Shown piece by piece: positions 1-9,746 of a stretch of 28,291 bases of DNA (its first letter is position 1; every line of letters starts with the position of its first letter). The DNA lies in assembly GCA_050260215.1 (NCBI GenBank), contig JBLNBU010000261.1, forward strand, positions 1 to 28,291. The letters run 5' to 3'. The notes under the pieces were generated by a model. The model made no database searches. It was not told the origin of the DNA and saw nothing but the letters and a program-made list of their open reading frames with translations. This DNA comes from JBLNBU01 sp050260215. GTDB lineage: Bacteria; Pseudomonadota; Alphaproteobacteria; Rhodospirillales; Magnetospirillaceae. The position numbers were made by a program, and so were the translations under genes.

Positions 1-82
1 TGTAGGCTTCCTGGATGCACACCCACGAATCCACCAGGGTGTTGTCCCAGTCGAAGACCAGGGCACGGGGCGCTGTCAGCAT
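1..82 (-). CDS. HAD-superfamily hydrolase, 5' part only (cut by window edge)
   Basis: Only the first 27 codons are in the window, from ATG at 82 down to base 1. The translation contains FDWDNTLVDSW, the first HAD motif (DxDx[T/V]), whose first Asp would be the phospho-accepting nucleophile. The following Leu-Val-Asp-Ser resembles phosphoglycolate-phosphatase-like members, which remove phosphate from small metabolites in the cytoplasm. The start overlaps the stop of the aminotransferase gene by 7 nt, so it is very probably the next gene of the same operon. The cap domain and motifs II-IV lie outside the window, so the substrate cannot be judged. Confidence 0.75.
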   Translation of the reverse strand, partial: MLTAPRALVFDWDNTLVDSWVCIQEAY

Positions 83-942
83 CGCAGTCCTTTGTAGAGG
101 GCGCGCAGTTTCAGGGTCACCGGGCCGGGACGGCCGCCGCCGACGGCCTGGCCGTCGATGGCCACCACCGGCATCACCGTCATCGAGGTGCCGGTGAGAA
201 ACGCCTCGGCCGCCGCCTTGGCCTCGGGCAGCGTAAAGGGCCGCTCGTCGACGGCGATACCGGCGCTCGCGGCCAGGGCAAGGGTGTTGGCCCGAGTCAC
301 GCCGCCCAGGATGCGGCCGTCGGCGGGATGGGTCACCACCCTGCCCGCCTTATCGACGATGAAGGCGTTGGTGGCGGCACCCTCGGTGATTACGCCACGC
401 GCCTCGTCCACCAGCCAGGCCTCGGACACGCCCCGCTCGCGCGCCGCCTGGCGGGCCAGCACGTTGGCCAGCAGGCCGACGCTCTTGATGTCGGGGCGCT
501 TCCAGCGCTGGTCGGCGGCGGTGACGACCGAGTACCCCTTGGCCGCCTGTGCCTCGAAGTCCAGCGACTGGCGCCAGCCGGTGACCACCAGCGACGGCAG
601 CGCATCCGTGGGGAACGGATGGTTGCGGTGCGCCACCCCGCGCGAAACCTGGATGTAGACCAGGCCGTCGCCGATGCGGTTGCGGGCGGTCACCTGGGCG
701 ACGATCAGCGGCAGCACCCGGCGCGGCACCGGCCAGTCGATTGCCAGGGCATCCAGCGAACGGCCCAGGCGGTCCAGGTGCTGGTCGGCATGCAGCGGCC
801 GGCCGCCCTGGATGGCCAGCACCTCGTAGACGGCGTCGGCGAACTGGCCGGCGCGGTCCTCGACGTGCAGCGCGGCCTCGGCGTGGCGGACATAGCGCCC
901 GTTGACGTAACTGACCCGCGGCGCGGGCGGAACGGGTGCCAT
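76..942 (-). CDS. dat: D-amino-acid aminotransferase (class IV PLP enzyme)
   Basis: A 288-residue cytoplasmic class IV (fold type IV) aminotransferase. D-alanine aminotransferases exchange amino groups between D-amino acids and 2-oxo acids, supplying D-Ala and D-Glu. Visible marks are the PLP lysine K153 in DIKSVGLLANVLA, E187 in ITEGAATNAF, and the C-terminal GTSMTVMPV near residues 251-259 that holds the cofactor phosphate. The N-terminal YVNGRYV and RAGQFADAVYEV segments are typical of the D-amino-acid branch. Length is normal. The start is 4 nt after the trkA stop, and the end overlaps the HAD gene, so it is operonic. Branched-chain aminotransferase or aminodeoxychorismate lyase are the alternatives in this fold; the sequence pattern favours Dat. 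Confidence 0.85.
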   Translation of the reverse strand: MAPVPPAPRVSYVNGRYVRHAEAALHVEDRAGQFADAVYEVLAIQGGRPLHADQHLDRLGRSLDALAIDWPVPRRVLPLIVAQVTARNRIGDGLVYIQVSRGVAHRNHPFPTDALPSLVVTGWRQSLDFEAQAAKGYSVVTAADQRWKRPDIKSVGLLANVLARQAARERGVSEAWLVDEARGVITEGAATNAFIVDKAGRVVTHPADGRILGGVTRANTLALAASAGIAVDERPFTLPEAKAAAEAFLTGTSMTVMPVVAIDGQAVGGGRPGPVTLKLRALYKGLRC

Positions 943-946
943 GGGG

Positions 947-2323
947 TCAGAAGTACTCCAGGCGGACCGAGAACATCTTCTCGACCTTCTTCACCGCCTC
1001 GGCGGCGGCGAACAGGATCACCCGGTCACCGGCCTGGACGATGGTGTTGCCGCGGGGGCTGATCACCTGGCCGTCGCGCACCACCGCACCCAGCAGCACG
1101 CCGCTGGGCAGCTTGACGTCGCGCAGAGGCTTGCCGACCAGGCCCGAGGTTTCCAGCGCGTCAGCCTCGATCAGCTCGCCGAAGCCCTCGTGCAGGGAAT
1201 GCACCGCGTGGATGCGGCCGCGACGGACGTGCTGGAGGATGTTGGACACGGTGATGGCGCGCGGCGAGATCACCACGTCGATGCCCAGCGGGCCCAGGAG
1301 CGCGTTGTAGGTGGTCTTGTTGATCAGGCCCATGGCGCGGCGGGCGCCGAAGCGCTTGGCCAGCAGCGCGGCCAGGATGTTGGTCTCGTCGTCGTTGGTG
1401 ACCGCCACCACGGTCTCGGCCGCCGATACCGACGCCTCGCCCAGGATCTCGGGGTCCAGCACGTCGCCGTTCAGCACCACGGACCGGTTCAGCGTCTTGG
1501 CGACGAACTCGGCGCGTTCCTTGTCGGACTCGATTACCTTGACGCTGGCGCCCGGATGCTCGGCTTCCAGCTGCTGGGCCAGGAACAGGCCGATGTTGCC
1601 GCCGCCGAAGATGACGATGCGCCGCGCCTCCTGGTCCTCGCGGCCGAAGGCGGCCAGGGCGCGGTCGACGTGCTGGGTGTCGACGACGAAATAGACCTCG
1701 TCGCCGTCCAGCATCTGGTCCTCGGCGGTGGGCACGATGGCGCGGCCGCCGCGGACGATGCCGATAATGACGATGTTGAGCTCGGGAAACAGCACGGTCA
1801 GCTGGCGCAAGGGCGTGTTGATCAGCGGGCACTGGTCGGTGCAGCGCACCCCGATCAGCCGCACGCGGTCGCCGGCCAGCGGGATCACGTCGATGGCGCC
1901 TGGCACCTGCAGGCGCCGGGTGATGGCGCGCGCCACCTCGATCTCGGGGCTGATGATGACGTCGATGGGCAGGTGATCGCGCGAGAACAGGTTGGCCCAG
2001 ATGGGCTGCAGATAGCTCTGGCTGCGCACGCGGGCGATCTTGGTGGGCACGTTGAACAGCGAATGCGCCACCTGGCAGGCGACCATGTTGACTTCGTCGG
2101 CGTGGGTCACCGCGATCAGCATGTCGGCGTCGGCCGCGCCGGCCTGCTCCAGCACCGGGGGATGCGAGGCATAGCCCAGGATAGCCTGGACGTCGAGCGT
2201 GTCGGTGATCTTGCGGATCAGCTCGGGCCGCTGGTCGATCACGGTAACGTCGTTGTTCTCGGAGGCCAGGTAATGGGCAATGTTGAAGCCGACCTGGCCT
2301 GCCCCGCATACGATGACTTTCAT
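947..2323 (-). CDS. trkA: Trk system potassium uptake regulatory protein TrkA
   Basis: A 458-residue peripheral membrane protein that binds NAD(H) and gates the TrkH/TrkG potassium channel. It has the usual duplicated RCK architecture. The first Rossmann fold begins MKVIVCGAGQVG (GAGQVG at 7-12, acidic residue in VTVIDQ at about 30), followed by a TrkA_C domain near 140-225. A second Rossmann fold carries GGGNIG at 240-245, followed by the second TrkA_C domain. Full length for the family. It follows ntrX after 132 nt and precedes the aminotransferase by 4 nt. Its ATG overlaps the stop of a 35-codon upstream frame (ATGA), so translation could be coupled. trkA downstream of ntrYX is the usual order in Azospirillum and relatives. 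Confidence 0.95.
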   Translation of the reverse strand: MKVIVCGAGQVGFNIAHYLASENNDVTVIDQRPELIRKITDTLDVQAILGYASHPPVLEQAGAADADMLIAVTHADEVNMVACQVAHSLFNVPTKIARVRSQSYLQPIWANLFSRDHLPIDVIISPEIEVARAITRRLQVPGAIDVIPLAGDRVRLIGVRCTDQCPLINTPLRQLTVLFPELNIVIIGIVRGGRAIVPTAEDQMLDGDEVYFVVDTQHVDRALAAFGREDQEARRIVIFGGGNIGLFLAQQLEAEHPGASVKVIESDKERAEFVAKTLNRSVVLNGDVLDPEILGEASVSAAETVVAVTNDDETNILAALLAKRFGARRAMGLINKTTYNALLGPLGIDVVISPRAITVSNILQHVRRGRIHAVHSLHEGFGELIEADALETSGLVGKPLRDVKLPSGVLLGAVVRDGQVISPRGNTIVQAGDRVILFAAAEAVKKVEKMFSVRLEYF

Positions 2324-2427
2324 TTTTGGTCCCTCAGGCGCCGGGCGGGTCGCATCCGCGCCCCTTGGCTCCTCCGCTGTCGCTCCGGGGCGCTCAACGC
2401 GCCCGCGCTCGCCTTCGGCTCGCTCAT
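2320..2427 (-). CDS. Possible 35-aa Arg-rich small ORF overlapping the trkA start
   Basis: An ATG at 2427 opens a 35-codon frame that starts MSEPKASAGALSAPERQ and ends RRLRDQK. Its TGA (2322-2320) overlaps the trkA ATG (2323-2321) as ATGA. The product would be very basic in its second half, with no recognisable domain. The frame fills the gap between ntrX and trkA and coincides with a segment bounded by a 12-bp direct repeat. It could be a translated dispersed repeat, a coupling leader for trkA, or chance coding in GC-rich DNA. No strong ribosome binding site is evident; AGGGA lies about 7 nt before the ATG. I cannot assign a function. Confidence 0.35.
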   Translation of the reverse strand: MSEPKASAGALSAPERQRRSQGARMRPARRLRDQK

Positions 2428-2444
2428 GTCTTGTCCCTCAGGCG
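2329..2444. repeat. 12-bp direct repeats bounding a 104-bp insert-like segment
   Basis: The plus-strand word GTCCCTCAGGCG occurs at 2329-2340 and again at 2433-2444, a period of 104 bp. Similarity extends around it: with a CAT eight bases before and CGG shortly after, 20 of 24 bases match. One copy sits just before the trkA start and the other just after the ntrX stop. This is what a repeat-type insertion or a tandem duplication of the trkA translation-start region would leave behind. The segment between is very GC-rich and includes the small ORF. Confidence 0.6.
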
Positions 2445-2455
2445 ACGGAAGCGGT

Positions 2456-3833
<1,378 letters not shown>

Positions 3834-3844
<11 letters not shown>

Positions 3845-6077
3845 GGGTTGCCGTGTCTTCGGCGGTCAGCTGGGTCGAGGATGGCTCGGTGCGGAACACC
3901 AGCGCGACGCGGGCACCGCCGCCGGGCGCGTCCTCGAGGGTAATGTCACCGCCATGGTCTTCCATGATTTTCTTCACGATGGCAAGGCCTAATCCGGTTC
4001 CCTTCGCACGGGTGGTGACATAGGGCTCGGTCAGGCGCTCGCGGTTGTCGTGGGGCAGGCCCCTGCCGTTGTCGTCGACCTCGACCACCACCCGGTCGGT
4101 CTCGGTGCGCAAGGTCAGCACCACCCGGCCCTGAGCCAGGTCCTCGCCGTCGCGGCCATGGATGGCCTCGACCGCGTTTTTCAGCAGGTTGGTCAGCGCC
4201 TGGCCGATCAGCCGGCCGTCGCAGACCAGCTCCAGACGGCCGTCGGGCAGCACGCTCTCGAAGGCGACGTCCGGGTAGCCGGTGCGCTGCAGGAACACCG
4301 CCTGGCGGCACAGCTCGACCAGGTTCTCGGGCTTCATCTGCGGCGCCGGCATCCGCGCGAAGGACGAGAACTCGTCGACCATGCGGCCGATGTCGCCGAC
4401 CTGGCGGACGATGGTCTCGATCAGGGTGACATAGGTGTCGGGATCGCTTTGTATCTCCTTGAGATACTTGCGCTTCAGCCGCTCGGCCGACAACTGGATC
4501 GGGGTCAGCGGGTTCTTGATCTCGTGGGCGATGCGCCGGGCCACGTCGGCCCAGGCGGCCTTGCGCTGGGCGCTGACCAGCTCGGTGATGTCGTCGAAGG
4601 TGACCACATAGCCGATGGTCTCGCCCTCCAGGCGCTCGGCGGCGGCACGCACCAGCAGGGCGCGGGTCCGCGCCCCCGGCCGCGACAGCCGGACCTCGTG
4701 CTGGACCAGCTTGTCGGGCCGGCGGCGTGCCTCGTCCAGGGCGTCGGCCAGTTCGGGCACCACTTCGGCCAGCGGTCGGCCGGCCATGTCCTCGGTCGAC
4801 AGAGCCAGGAACTCGCAGGCGGAACGATTGGGCAGGTGGACGTTGCCGTCGCGGTCCAGGCCGATGACGCCGGCCGAGACGCCGGCCAGCACGGTCTCGG
4901 TGAAGCGGCGGCGCTCGTCCAATTCGCGGTTGGCCTCGACCAGGTCGCGGCGCTGTTCGGCCAGCTGGCTGGTCATGCGGTTGAAGGCGCGCGTCAGGGT
5001 GCCGACTTCGTCGGGGGCGTCTTCCTCGACGCTGGCATCCAGATCGCCCGAGCGTACCCGCTCGGCGGCATCCACCAGGCGGGCGATGGGGGTGGCCAGC
5101 CGCGTCGCCATGGTCAGGCCCACCCAGATCGAGGCCAGGAGCAACAACAGCGCCACCACGGCGAACACCAGCGAGAACGCCGTCTCCAGCCCCGATCGTC
5201 GGCCTTCCAGCCGCTCGTACTCGGCCACCGCGGCCGAGGTCTGCTCCATGTGGCCGATCACCTTGGGATCGACGAAACGGCCGACGAACAGGTAGGCCTC
5301 GCCGAACAGGGACTGCAGCTGCACCAGGGCACGGACCCGGTCGTCGTCGCCGGCGGTCAGCACCGCCACCTCGCCCGAGCGGACCTTTTCGTAGGCCCAG
5401 AAGGGAATCTGCCCCAGGCTGGCCTCGATGCCGAAGGCGAGCCCGGAGCGCGCCAGCACCCTGCCCTGCCCGTCGAAGATCACCGCTTCCGACAGGCCGC
5501 GGATGGCCGACTGGGTGGCGACGAAGGCGTTCAGGTGCTGGGGCGAGCGCAGCAGCATCGGCCCTTCGCGGTTGATGTCGTTGGCCATGGCCAGGGCATC
5601 GCCGCCGATGATCTGCTTGTGCTCCTCCAGATAGGCGTGGGCGACCTTCAACGAGGCCTGCAGCGCCGTGCGCACCCGGTCCGAGAACCAGCTTTCCACG
5701 CCAAAGCGGAAGAACACGGTGGAGCCGACGCTCATCAGCACCGCCGGGGTCACCGCCACCAGGCCGAACAGCAGGATGAAGCGCAGGTGCAGCTTCGAGC
5801 CCGAGGCGCCGCGCCGGCGCGCCCGCCAGACGTCGAGGATACGCACGCCCACCACCGCGCCCAGCAGCATCAGAAGGATGCAGTCCAAGAGCAGCAGCGA
5901 CAGCACGACGCGCGGGTCGGGACCGGCCGGCCCCGAAACGGTCATCGCCACCACGGTGGCGATCACCGAAGGCACCACGGCAAAGGTCAGGCCATAGGCC
6001 AGCCGGCGCGCCAGCTCGACGCGCCTGGCCCACAGCATGACCTTCACTCCCAGTCGGCGGCGCTCGGGCCCGGCCAT
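3834..6077 (-). CDS. ntrY: Membrane sensor histidine kinase NtrY
   Basis: A 747-residue inner-membrane sensor kinase. Hydrophobic segments lie near 28-47, 57-84, 99-123 and 300-322. The long 124-299 stretch is the probable extracytoplasmic sensor. A HAMP region follows (about 325-378), then a PAS domain (about 390-500), HisKA with H518 in RIAHEIKNPLTPIQLSAERL, and a HATPase domain with N-box LLKNAVEAI (631-639), DDNGRG (668-673) and GTGLGL (693-698). All catalytic boxes are intact. It phosphorylates NtrX and may cross-talk with NtrC. It begins 4 nt after the ntrC stop and overlaps ntrX. ATG at 6077 fits that spacing. Confidence 0.95.
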
Positions 6078-6081
6078 GGCG

Positions 6082-7542
6082 CTACTTCAGGCCGCGAGCG
6101 ACCTGGATATCCAGGTCCCGGATCTTCTTGCGAAGGGTATTGCGGTTCAGCCCCAGCACGTGGGCGGCCTTGATCTGGTTGCCCCGCGTCGCTTCCAGCG
6201 CCAGGGTGATCAGGGGCTTCTCGACCTCGCGCAGGACGCGGTCGTAGACGCCGGCCGGCGGCAGCCCGTCGGTGTGGTTGCCGAAATACTCGCGCAGGTG
6301 CCGCTCCACGGTGGCCGACAGGCCCTCGCCCTCGACGGCGCTGATGGCGTCCAAGGGCGGGGTGCCGCCGGCCAGCTCGGCCTCGATGACGTCGATGCCG
6401 ATCACTTCCTGCGAATAGAGTGCGGCCAGGCGGCGGACCAGGTTTTCCAGCTCGCGCACGTTGCCCGGCCAGCGGTGGCGCTTCAGGCGGTCCATGGCCT
6501 GGGCGTCGATGGTCTTGGCCGGCAGCCCCTCGGAAGTGGCGATGGCGAGGAAGTGGCGCACCAGCTCGGGGATGTCCTCGGCCCGCTCACGCAAGGGAGG
6601 CAGGCGGATGGGCACCACGTTGAGGCGGTAGAACAGATCCTCGCGGAACAGGCCCTGGCGGATCAGCTGGGTCAGGTCGCGGTGGGTGGCGGCGACGATG
6701 CGCACGTTGGCGCGGATGGGCGTACGGCCGCCGACGGTGGTGTACTCGCCCTCCTGCAGCACGCGCAGCAGGCGGGTCTGCGCCTCGGGCGGCATGTCGC
6801 CGATCTCGTCCAGGAACAGCGTGCCGCCCTCGGCCTGCTCGAAGCGGCCGGCGGCCCGCTGGGTGGCGCCGGTGAAGGCGCCTTTCTCGTGGCCGAACAG
6901 CTCGCTTTCGATCAGCTCGCGCGGGATGGCGGCCATGTTGATGGCGACGAACGGGCCGTTGCGGCGCTTGCCGTAGTTGTGCAGCGCGCGCGCCACCAGC
7001 TCCTTGCCCGTGCCCGATTCGCCGGTGATCATCACCGTGAGGTCGGTGCCCATCAGGCGCGCCAGCGTGCGGTAGATCTCCTGCATGGCCGGCGAGCGAC
7101 CGATCAGCGGCAGCTTTTCCTCCTCGTCGGAGGGCACCGCTTCGGGGGCGCAACGGGGCGTCGACAGGGCGCGGGCCACCACGTTGACCAGTTCCTTCAG
7201 GTCGAAGGGCTTGGGCAGGTATTCGAAGGCACCGCGCTGGGTGGCCTTGACCGCGGTCAGCAGGGTGTTCTGCGCGCTCATCACGATGATGCGCAGGTCG
7301 GGGCGGATCTTCTTGATGCGCGGCAGCAGGTCCAGCCCGCTTTCGTCGGGCATGACCACGTCGGTGATCACCAGGTCGCCCTCGCCGTCCGAGACCCAGC
7401 GCCACAAGGTGGCGGCGTTGCCGGTGGTGCGCACCTCGTAGCCGGCGCGCGCCAAGGCCTGCGACAGCACGGTGCGGATGCCGCGGTCGTCGTCGGCGAC
7501 CAGGATGGTGGAGGTGCCGGCAGTGGCGGGCATCGCCGTCAT
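6082..7542 (-). CDS. ntrC: Nitrogen regulation response regulator NtrC (NR-I)
   Basis: A 486-residue sigma-54-dependent activator. Receiver domain 10-125 (DDD at 17-19, phospho-acceptor D61, K111). AAA+ domain with Walker A GESGTGKE (174-181), the sigma-54 contacting loop GAFTGA (221-226), Walker B GGTLFLDEIGDM (239-250) and the RFYRLNVVPIRLPPLRER-like sensor region (FREDLFYRLNVV at 299-310). C-terminal Fis-type helix-turn-helix at about 454-476. It activates glutamine synthetase, amt and related nitrogen-starvation genes when phosphorylated by NtrB. The start overlaps the ntrB stop (ATGA), indicating translational coupling. Compared with the neighbouring NtrX, all sigma-54 activation motifs are present. 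Confidence 0.97.
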   Translation of the reverse strand: MTAMPATAGTSTILVADDDRGIRTVLSQALARAGYEVRTTGNAATLWRWVSDGEGDLVITDVVMPDESGLDLLPRIKKIRPDLRIIVMSAQNTLLTAVKATQRGAFEYLPKPFDLKELVNVVARALSTPRCAPEAVPSDEEEKLPLIGRSPAMQEIYRTLARLMGTDLTVMITGESGTGKELVARALHNYGKRRNGPFVAINMAAIPRELIESELFGHEKGAFTGATQRAAGRFEQAEGGTLFLDEIGDMPPEAQTRLLRVLQEGEYTTVGGRTPIRANVRIVAATHRDLTQLIRQGLFREDLFYRLNVVPIRLPPLRERAEDIPELVRHFLAIATSEGLPAKTIDAQAMDRLKRHRWPGNVRELENLVRRLAALYSQEVIGIDVIEAELAGGTPPLDAISAVEGEGLSATVERHLREYFGNHTDGLPPAGVYDRVLREVEKPLITLALEATRGNQIKAAHVLGLNRNTLRKKIRDLDIQVARGLK

Positions 7543-8651
7543 GAATCGTCCCCGTTCTGAACCATGGGCAGCATGACCCGGAACACCGTGCGCCGCGGGA
7601 TGCTGTCGAACTCGATGATACCGCCGTGGTCCCCGACGATCTTGGCCACCAGTGCCAGCCCCAGGCCGGTGCCCGAGGGCTTGGTGGTGACGAAGGCGTC
7701 GAACAGGTGCGGCCGAAGGTCCTCGGGGATGCCGGGACCGTTGTCCTGGATGCTGACCGCCAGCGGCAGGTGGCGCCGCGAGTCCGAGCCCAGCGCCAGG
7801 CGGATGCCGTGCTGGTAGGCGGTCGAAATGACGATCTCGCCGCCGTCGGCGGGCGCGGCCTCGGCGGCGTTCTTGACCAGGTTGAGGAACACCTGGATCA
7901 GCTGGTCGCGGTCGCCCAGCACCGGCGGCAGCGACGGGTCGTAGGCCTCGACGATGCGCAGGTGGCGGGCGAAGCCGGCCTCGGCGATGCGGCGGACGTG
8001 TTCCAGCACCCGGTGGATGTTGATCGGTCCGCGCTCGACGCCGGGCTTGTCCGAGAACACCTCCATGCGGTCGACCAGGGCGACGATGCGGTCGGCCTCG
8101 TCGCAGATCAGCCGGGTCAGGATCCGGTCGTCCTCGCTGGCGTTCTGCTCCAGGAGCTGGGCGGCGCCGCGAATGCCCGACAGCGGGTTCTTGACCTCGT
8201 GCGCCAGGATGGCGGCCATGGCGCTGACCGAGCGCGCCGCGCTACGGCTGTTGAGCTGGGCGCCGATCTTCAGCGCCATGGACTGTTCCAGCAGCGACAC
8301 CACCACGACGCCTGGCACTTCGGCCACCGGCGCGGCCTGGACGGTGACGGTGCGGTGCCCGGTGCGCGGGGTGTCCAGCGTCACTCCGTATTCCGACACC
8401 GAGATGCCGCCGTCGCGCGCCTGGGCGATCAGCGACTGGACGGGGCTGTCGGGCGGCAGGAAATCGGTGAAGGGCTGGCCGACCAGGTGGCTGGCGCCGC
8501 AGGCGAACAGCTGCTCGGCCGCGCCGTTGACGTAGTGGATGGCCCCCGCCTCGTCGACCAGCACCACGGCGGCGGCCAGGGCCCCCAGCACCAGGTTGGC
8601 GTCGAGCGCGGGCGTGGCGCGCGGGCGGAGCGCGGCAGAGGTGCGGGTCAT
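7539..8651 (-). CDS. ntrB: Nitrogen regulation sensor kinase NtrB (NR-II)
   Basis: A 370-residue soluble histidine kinase/phosphatase whose activity is set by PII proteins. N-terminal PAS domain (about 15-125), HisKA with H151 in AAILAHEVKNPLSGIRGAAQLLEQ, N-box NLVKNAAEAAP (257-267), DNGPG (303-307) and GTGLGLALV (327-335). No transmembrane segment. The frame stays open upstream within dusB. I chose ATG at 8651 because it overlaps the dusB stop by one base (TGATG) and gives the family length. Its own stop overlaps the ntrC start. It phosphorylates NtrC under nitrogen limitation. Confidence 0.96.
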   Translation of the reverse strand: MTRTSAALRPRATPALDANLVLGALAAAVVLVDEAGAIHYVNGAAEQLFACGASHLVGQPFTDFLPPDSPVQSLIAQARDGGISVSEYGVTLDTPRTGHRTVTVQAAPVAEVPGVVVVSLLEQSMALKIGAQLNSRSAARSVSAMAAILAHEVKNPLSGIRGAAQLLEQNASEDDRILTRLICDEADRIVALVDRMEVFSDKPGVERGPINIHRVLEHVRRIAEAGFARHLRIVEAYDPSLPPVLGDRDQLIQVFLNLVKNAAEAAPADGGEIVISTAYQHGIRLALGSDSRRHLPLAVSIQDNGPGIPEDLRPHLFDAFVTTKPSGTGLGLALVAKIVGDHGGIIEFDSIPRRTVFRVMLPMVQNGDDS

Positions 8652-9676
8652 CACGCCGCCGCCCGGTCGAGCAGCGGGCCGTAGAAGCCCAGGATGGCCC
8701 GGCGCACGCCCTCGACATCGGCGGTGCGGTTGACCTCCGAGCGGAACTCGGCCGAGCCGGGCAGGCCCTTCGAGTACCAGGCGACGTGCTTGCGCGCCAT
8801 GCGCACGCCCGTGTCGGTGCCGTAATGGACCAGCATGTCGTCGAAGTGCTCCAGCATGATGGCCAGCTGGGCGTCCAGAGTCGGGTCGGGCAGCCGCTCG
8901 CCGGTGGCCAGGTAATGGGCCACCTGGCCCGGCAGCCAGGGCCGGCCATAGGTGCCGCGCCCGATCATCACCGCGTCGGCGCCCGACTGTTCCAGGGCCT
9001 TTATCGCATCGTCGATGGTCTCGATGTCGCCGTTGACCACCACCGGGATCGATACCGCCTCCTTGACCTGGCGCACGAAGCTCCAGTCGGCGGTGCCGGA
9101 ATAGAACTGCTGGCGGGTGCGGCCGTGGACGGTGACCATGCGGATGCCGCTGGACTGGGCGATCTCGGCCAGCCGCGGCGCGTTCAGGCGGTTGTGGTCC
9201 CAGCCCATGCGCATCTTCAGGGTCACCGGCACGTCGACGGCCCGGACCGTGGCCTCCATGATGCGGCCAGCCAGGACCTCGTCCTTCATCAGGGCCGAAC
9301 CGGCCTCGCCCTTGACCGCGATCTTCTTGACCGGGCAGCCCATGTTGATGTCGACGATGGCGGCGCCGCCGTCCTGGTTCATGCGCGCCGCCTCGGCCAT
9401 CACCTCGGGCTCGCAGCCGGCCAGCTGCACCGCCATGGGAAATTCCTCGGCGCTGGCGGCGGCCATCTTCAGGGTCTGGCGGTTCGAGCGGATCATAGCC
9501 GCCGAGGCGATCATCTCGGAGACGACCAGGCCGGCGCCCATGCGCCTGACCAGGCGGCGGAACGGCATGTCGGTCACCCCCGACATGGGAGCCAGGATCA
9601 CCGGGTTGGCAAGCGCCACCGGTCCGACGTGAAGAGGTCCGCCAACCAGATTGGATTGAAGGGGGGTGTTCTGCAT
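8651..9676 (-). CDS. dusB: tRNA-dihydrouridine synthase DusB (NifR3 family)
   Basis: A 341-residue FMN enzyme that reduces uridine to dihydrouridine in the D-loop of tRNA. Visible motifs are LANPVILAPMSGVTDMPFRR (22-41), the catalytic Cys C114 in DINMGCPVKK, VPVTLKMRMGWD (149-160, FMN-contacting Lys) and VTVHGRTRQQFYSG (181-194). It was named nifR3 because it precedes ntrBC in Rhodobacter and Azospirillum, as here. I start it at ATG 9676. A longer frame from TTG at 9739 runs through the likely promoter and carries no family sequence. There is no clear Shine-Dalgarno before this ATG. It is the first gene of the ntr operon and overlaps ntrB by one base. Confidence 0.93.
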   Translation of the reverse strand: MQNTPLQSNLVGGPLHVGPVALANPVILAPMSGVTDMPFRRLVRRMGAGLVVSEMIASAAMIRSNRQTLKMAAASAEEFPMAVQLAGCEPEVMAEAARMNQDGGAAIVDINMGCPVKKIAVKGEAGSALMKDEVLAGRIMEATVRAVDVPVTLKMRMGWDHNRLNAPRLAEIAQSSGIRMVTVHGRTRQQFYSGTADWSFVRQVKEAVSIPVVVNGDIETIDDAIKALEQSGADAVMIGRGTYGRPWLPGQVAHYLATGERLPDPTLDAQLAIMLEHFDDMLVHYGTDTGVRMARKHVAWYSKGLPGSAEFRSEVNRTADVEGVRRAILGFYGPLLDRAAA

Positions 9677-9686
9677 CTGCGTATTT

Positions 9687-9718
9687 ATTATGCAGTCCGC
9701 TGCCCAAGGCAACGTCAA
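9687..9718 (-). promoter_or_regulatory. Candidate promoter for dusB-ntrBC
   Basis: On the minus strand TTGACG (9718-9713) and CATAAT (9692-9687) resemble -35 and -10 boxes, but the spacer is 20 nt, longer than ideal. The same stretch contains GG-N10-GC (9705-9692, TGGGCAGCGGACTGCA), the minimal -24/-12 signature of sigma-54 promoters, though it matches the fuller consensus only moderately. Either reading puts the transcript start within a few bases of the dusB ATG. A promoter is likely here from location; its type is unresolved. Confidence 0.45.
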
Positions 9719-9746
9719 AACTGCACGCCGGACAGGCAATCAGGCG

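Noticed and set aside
4050..6173. A 707-codon plus-strand open frame opposite ntrY
   Set aside because: Same kind of antisense shadow; no domain or motif, while NtrY on the other strand has all kinase boxes.
8652..9707. NtrB extended upstream through dusB in the same frame
   Set aside because: The upstream part is the shadow of dusB, with Arg/Gly-rich low-information sequence. The PAS-containing NtrB begins at ATG 8651.
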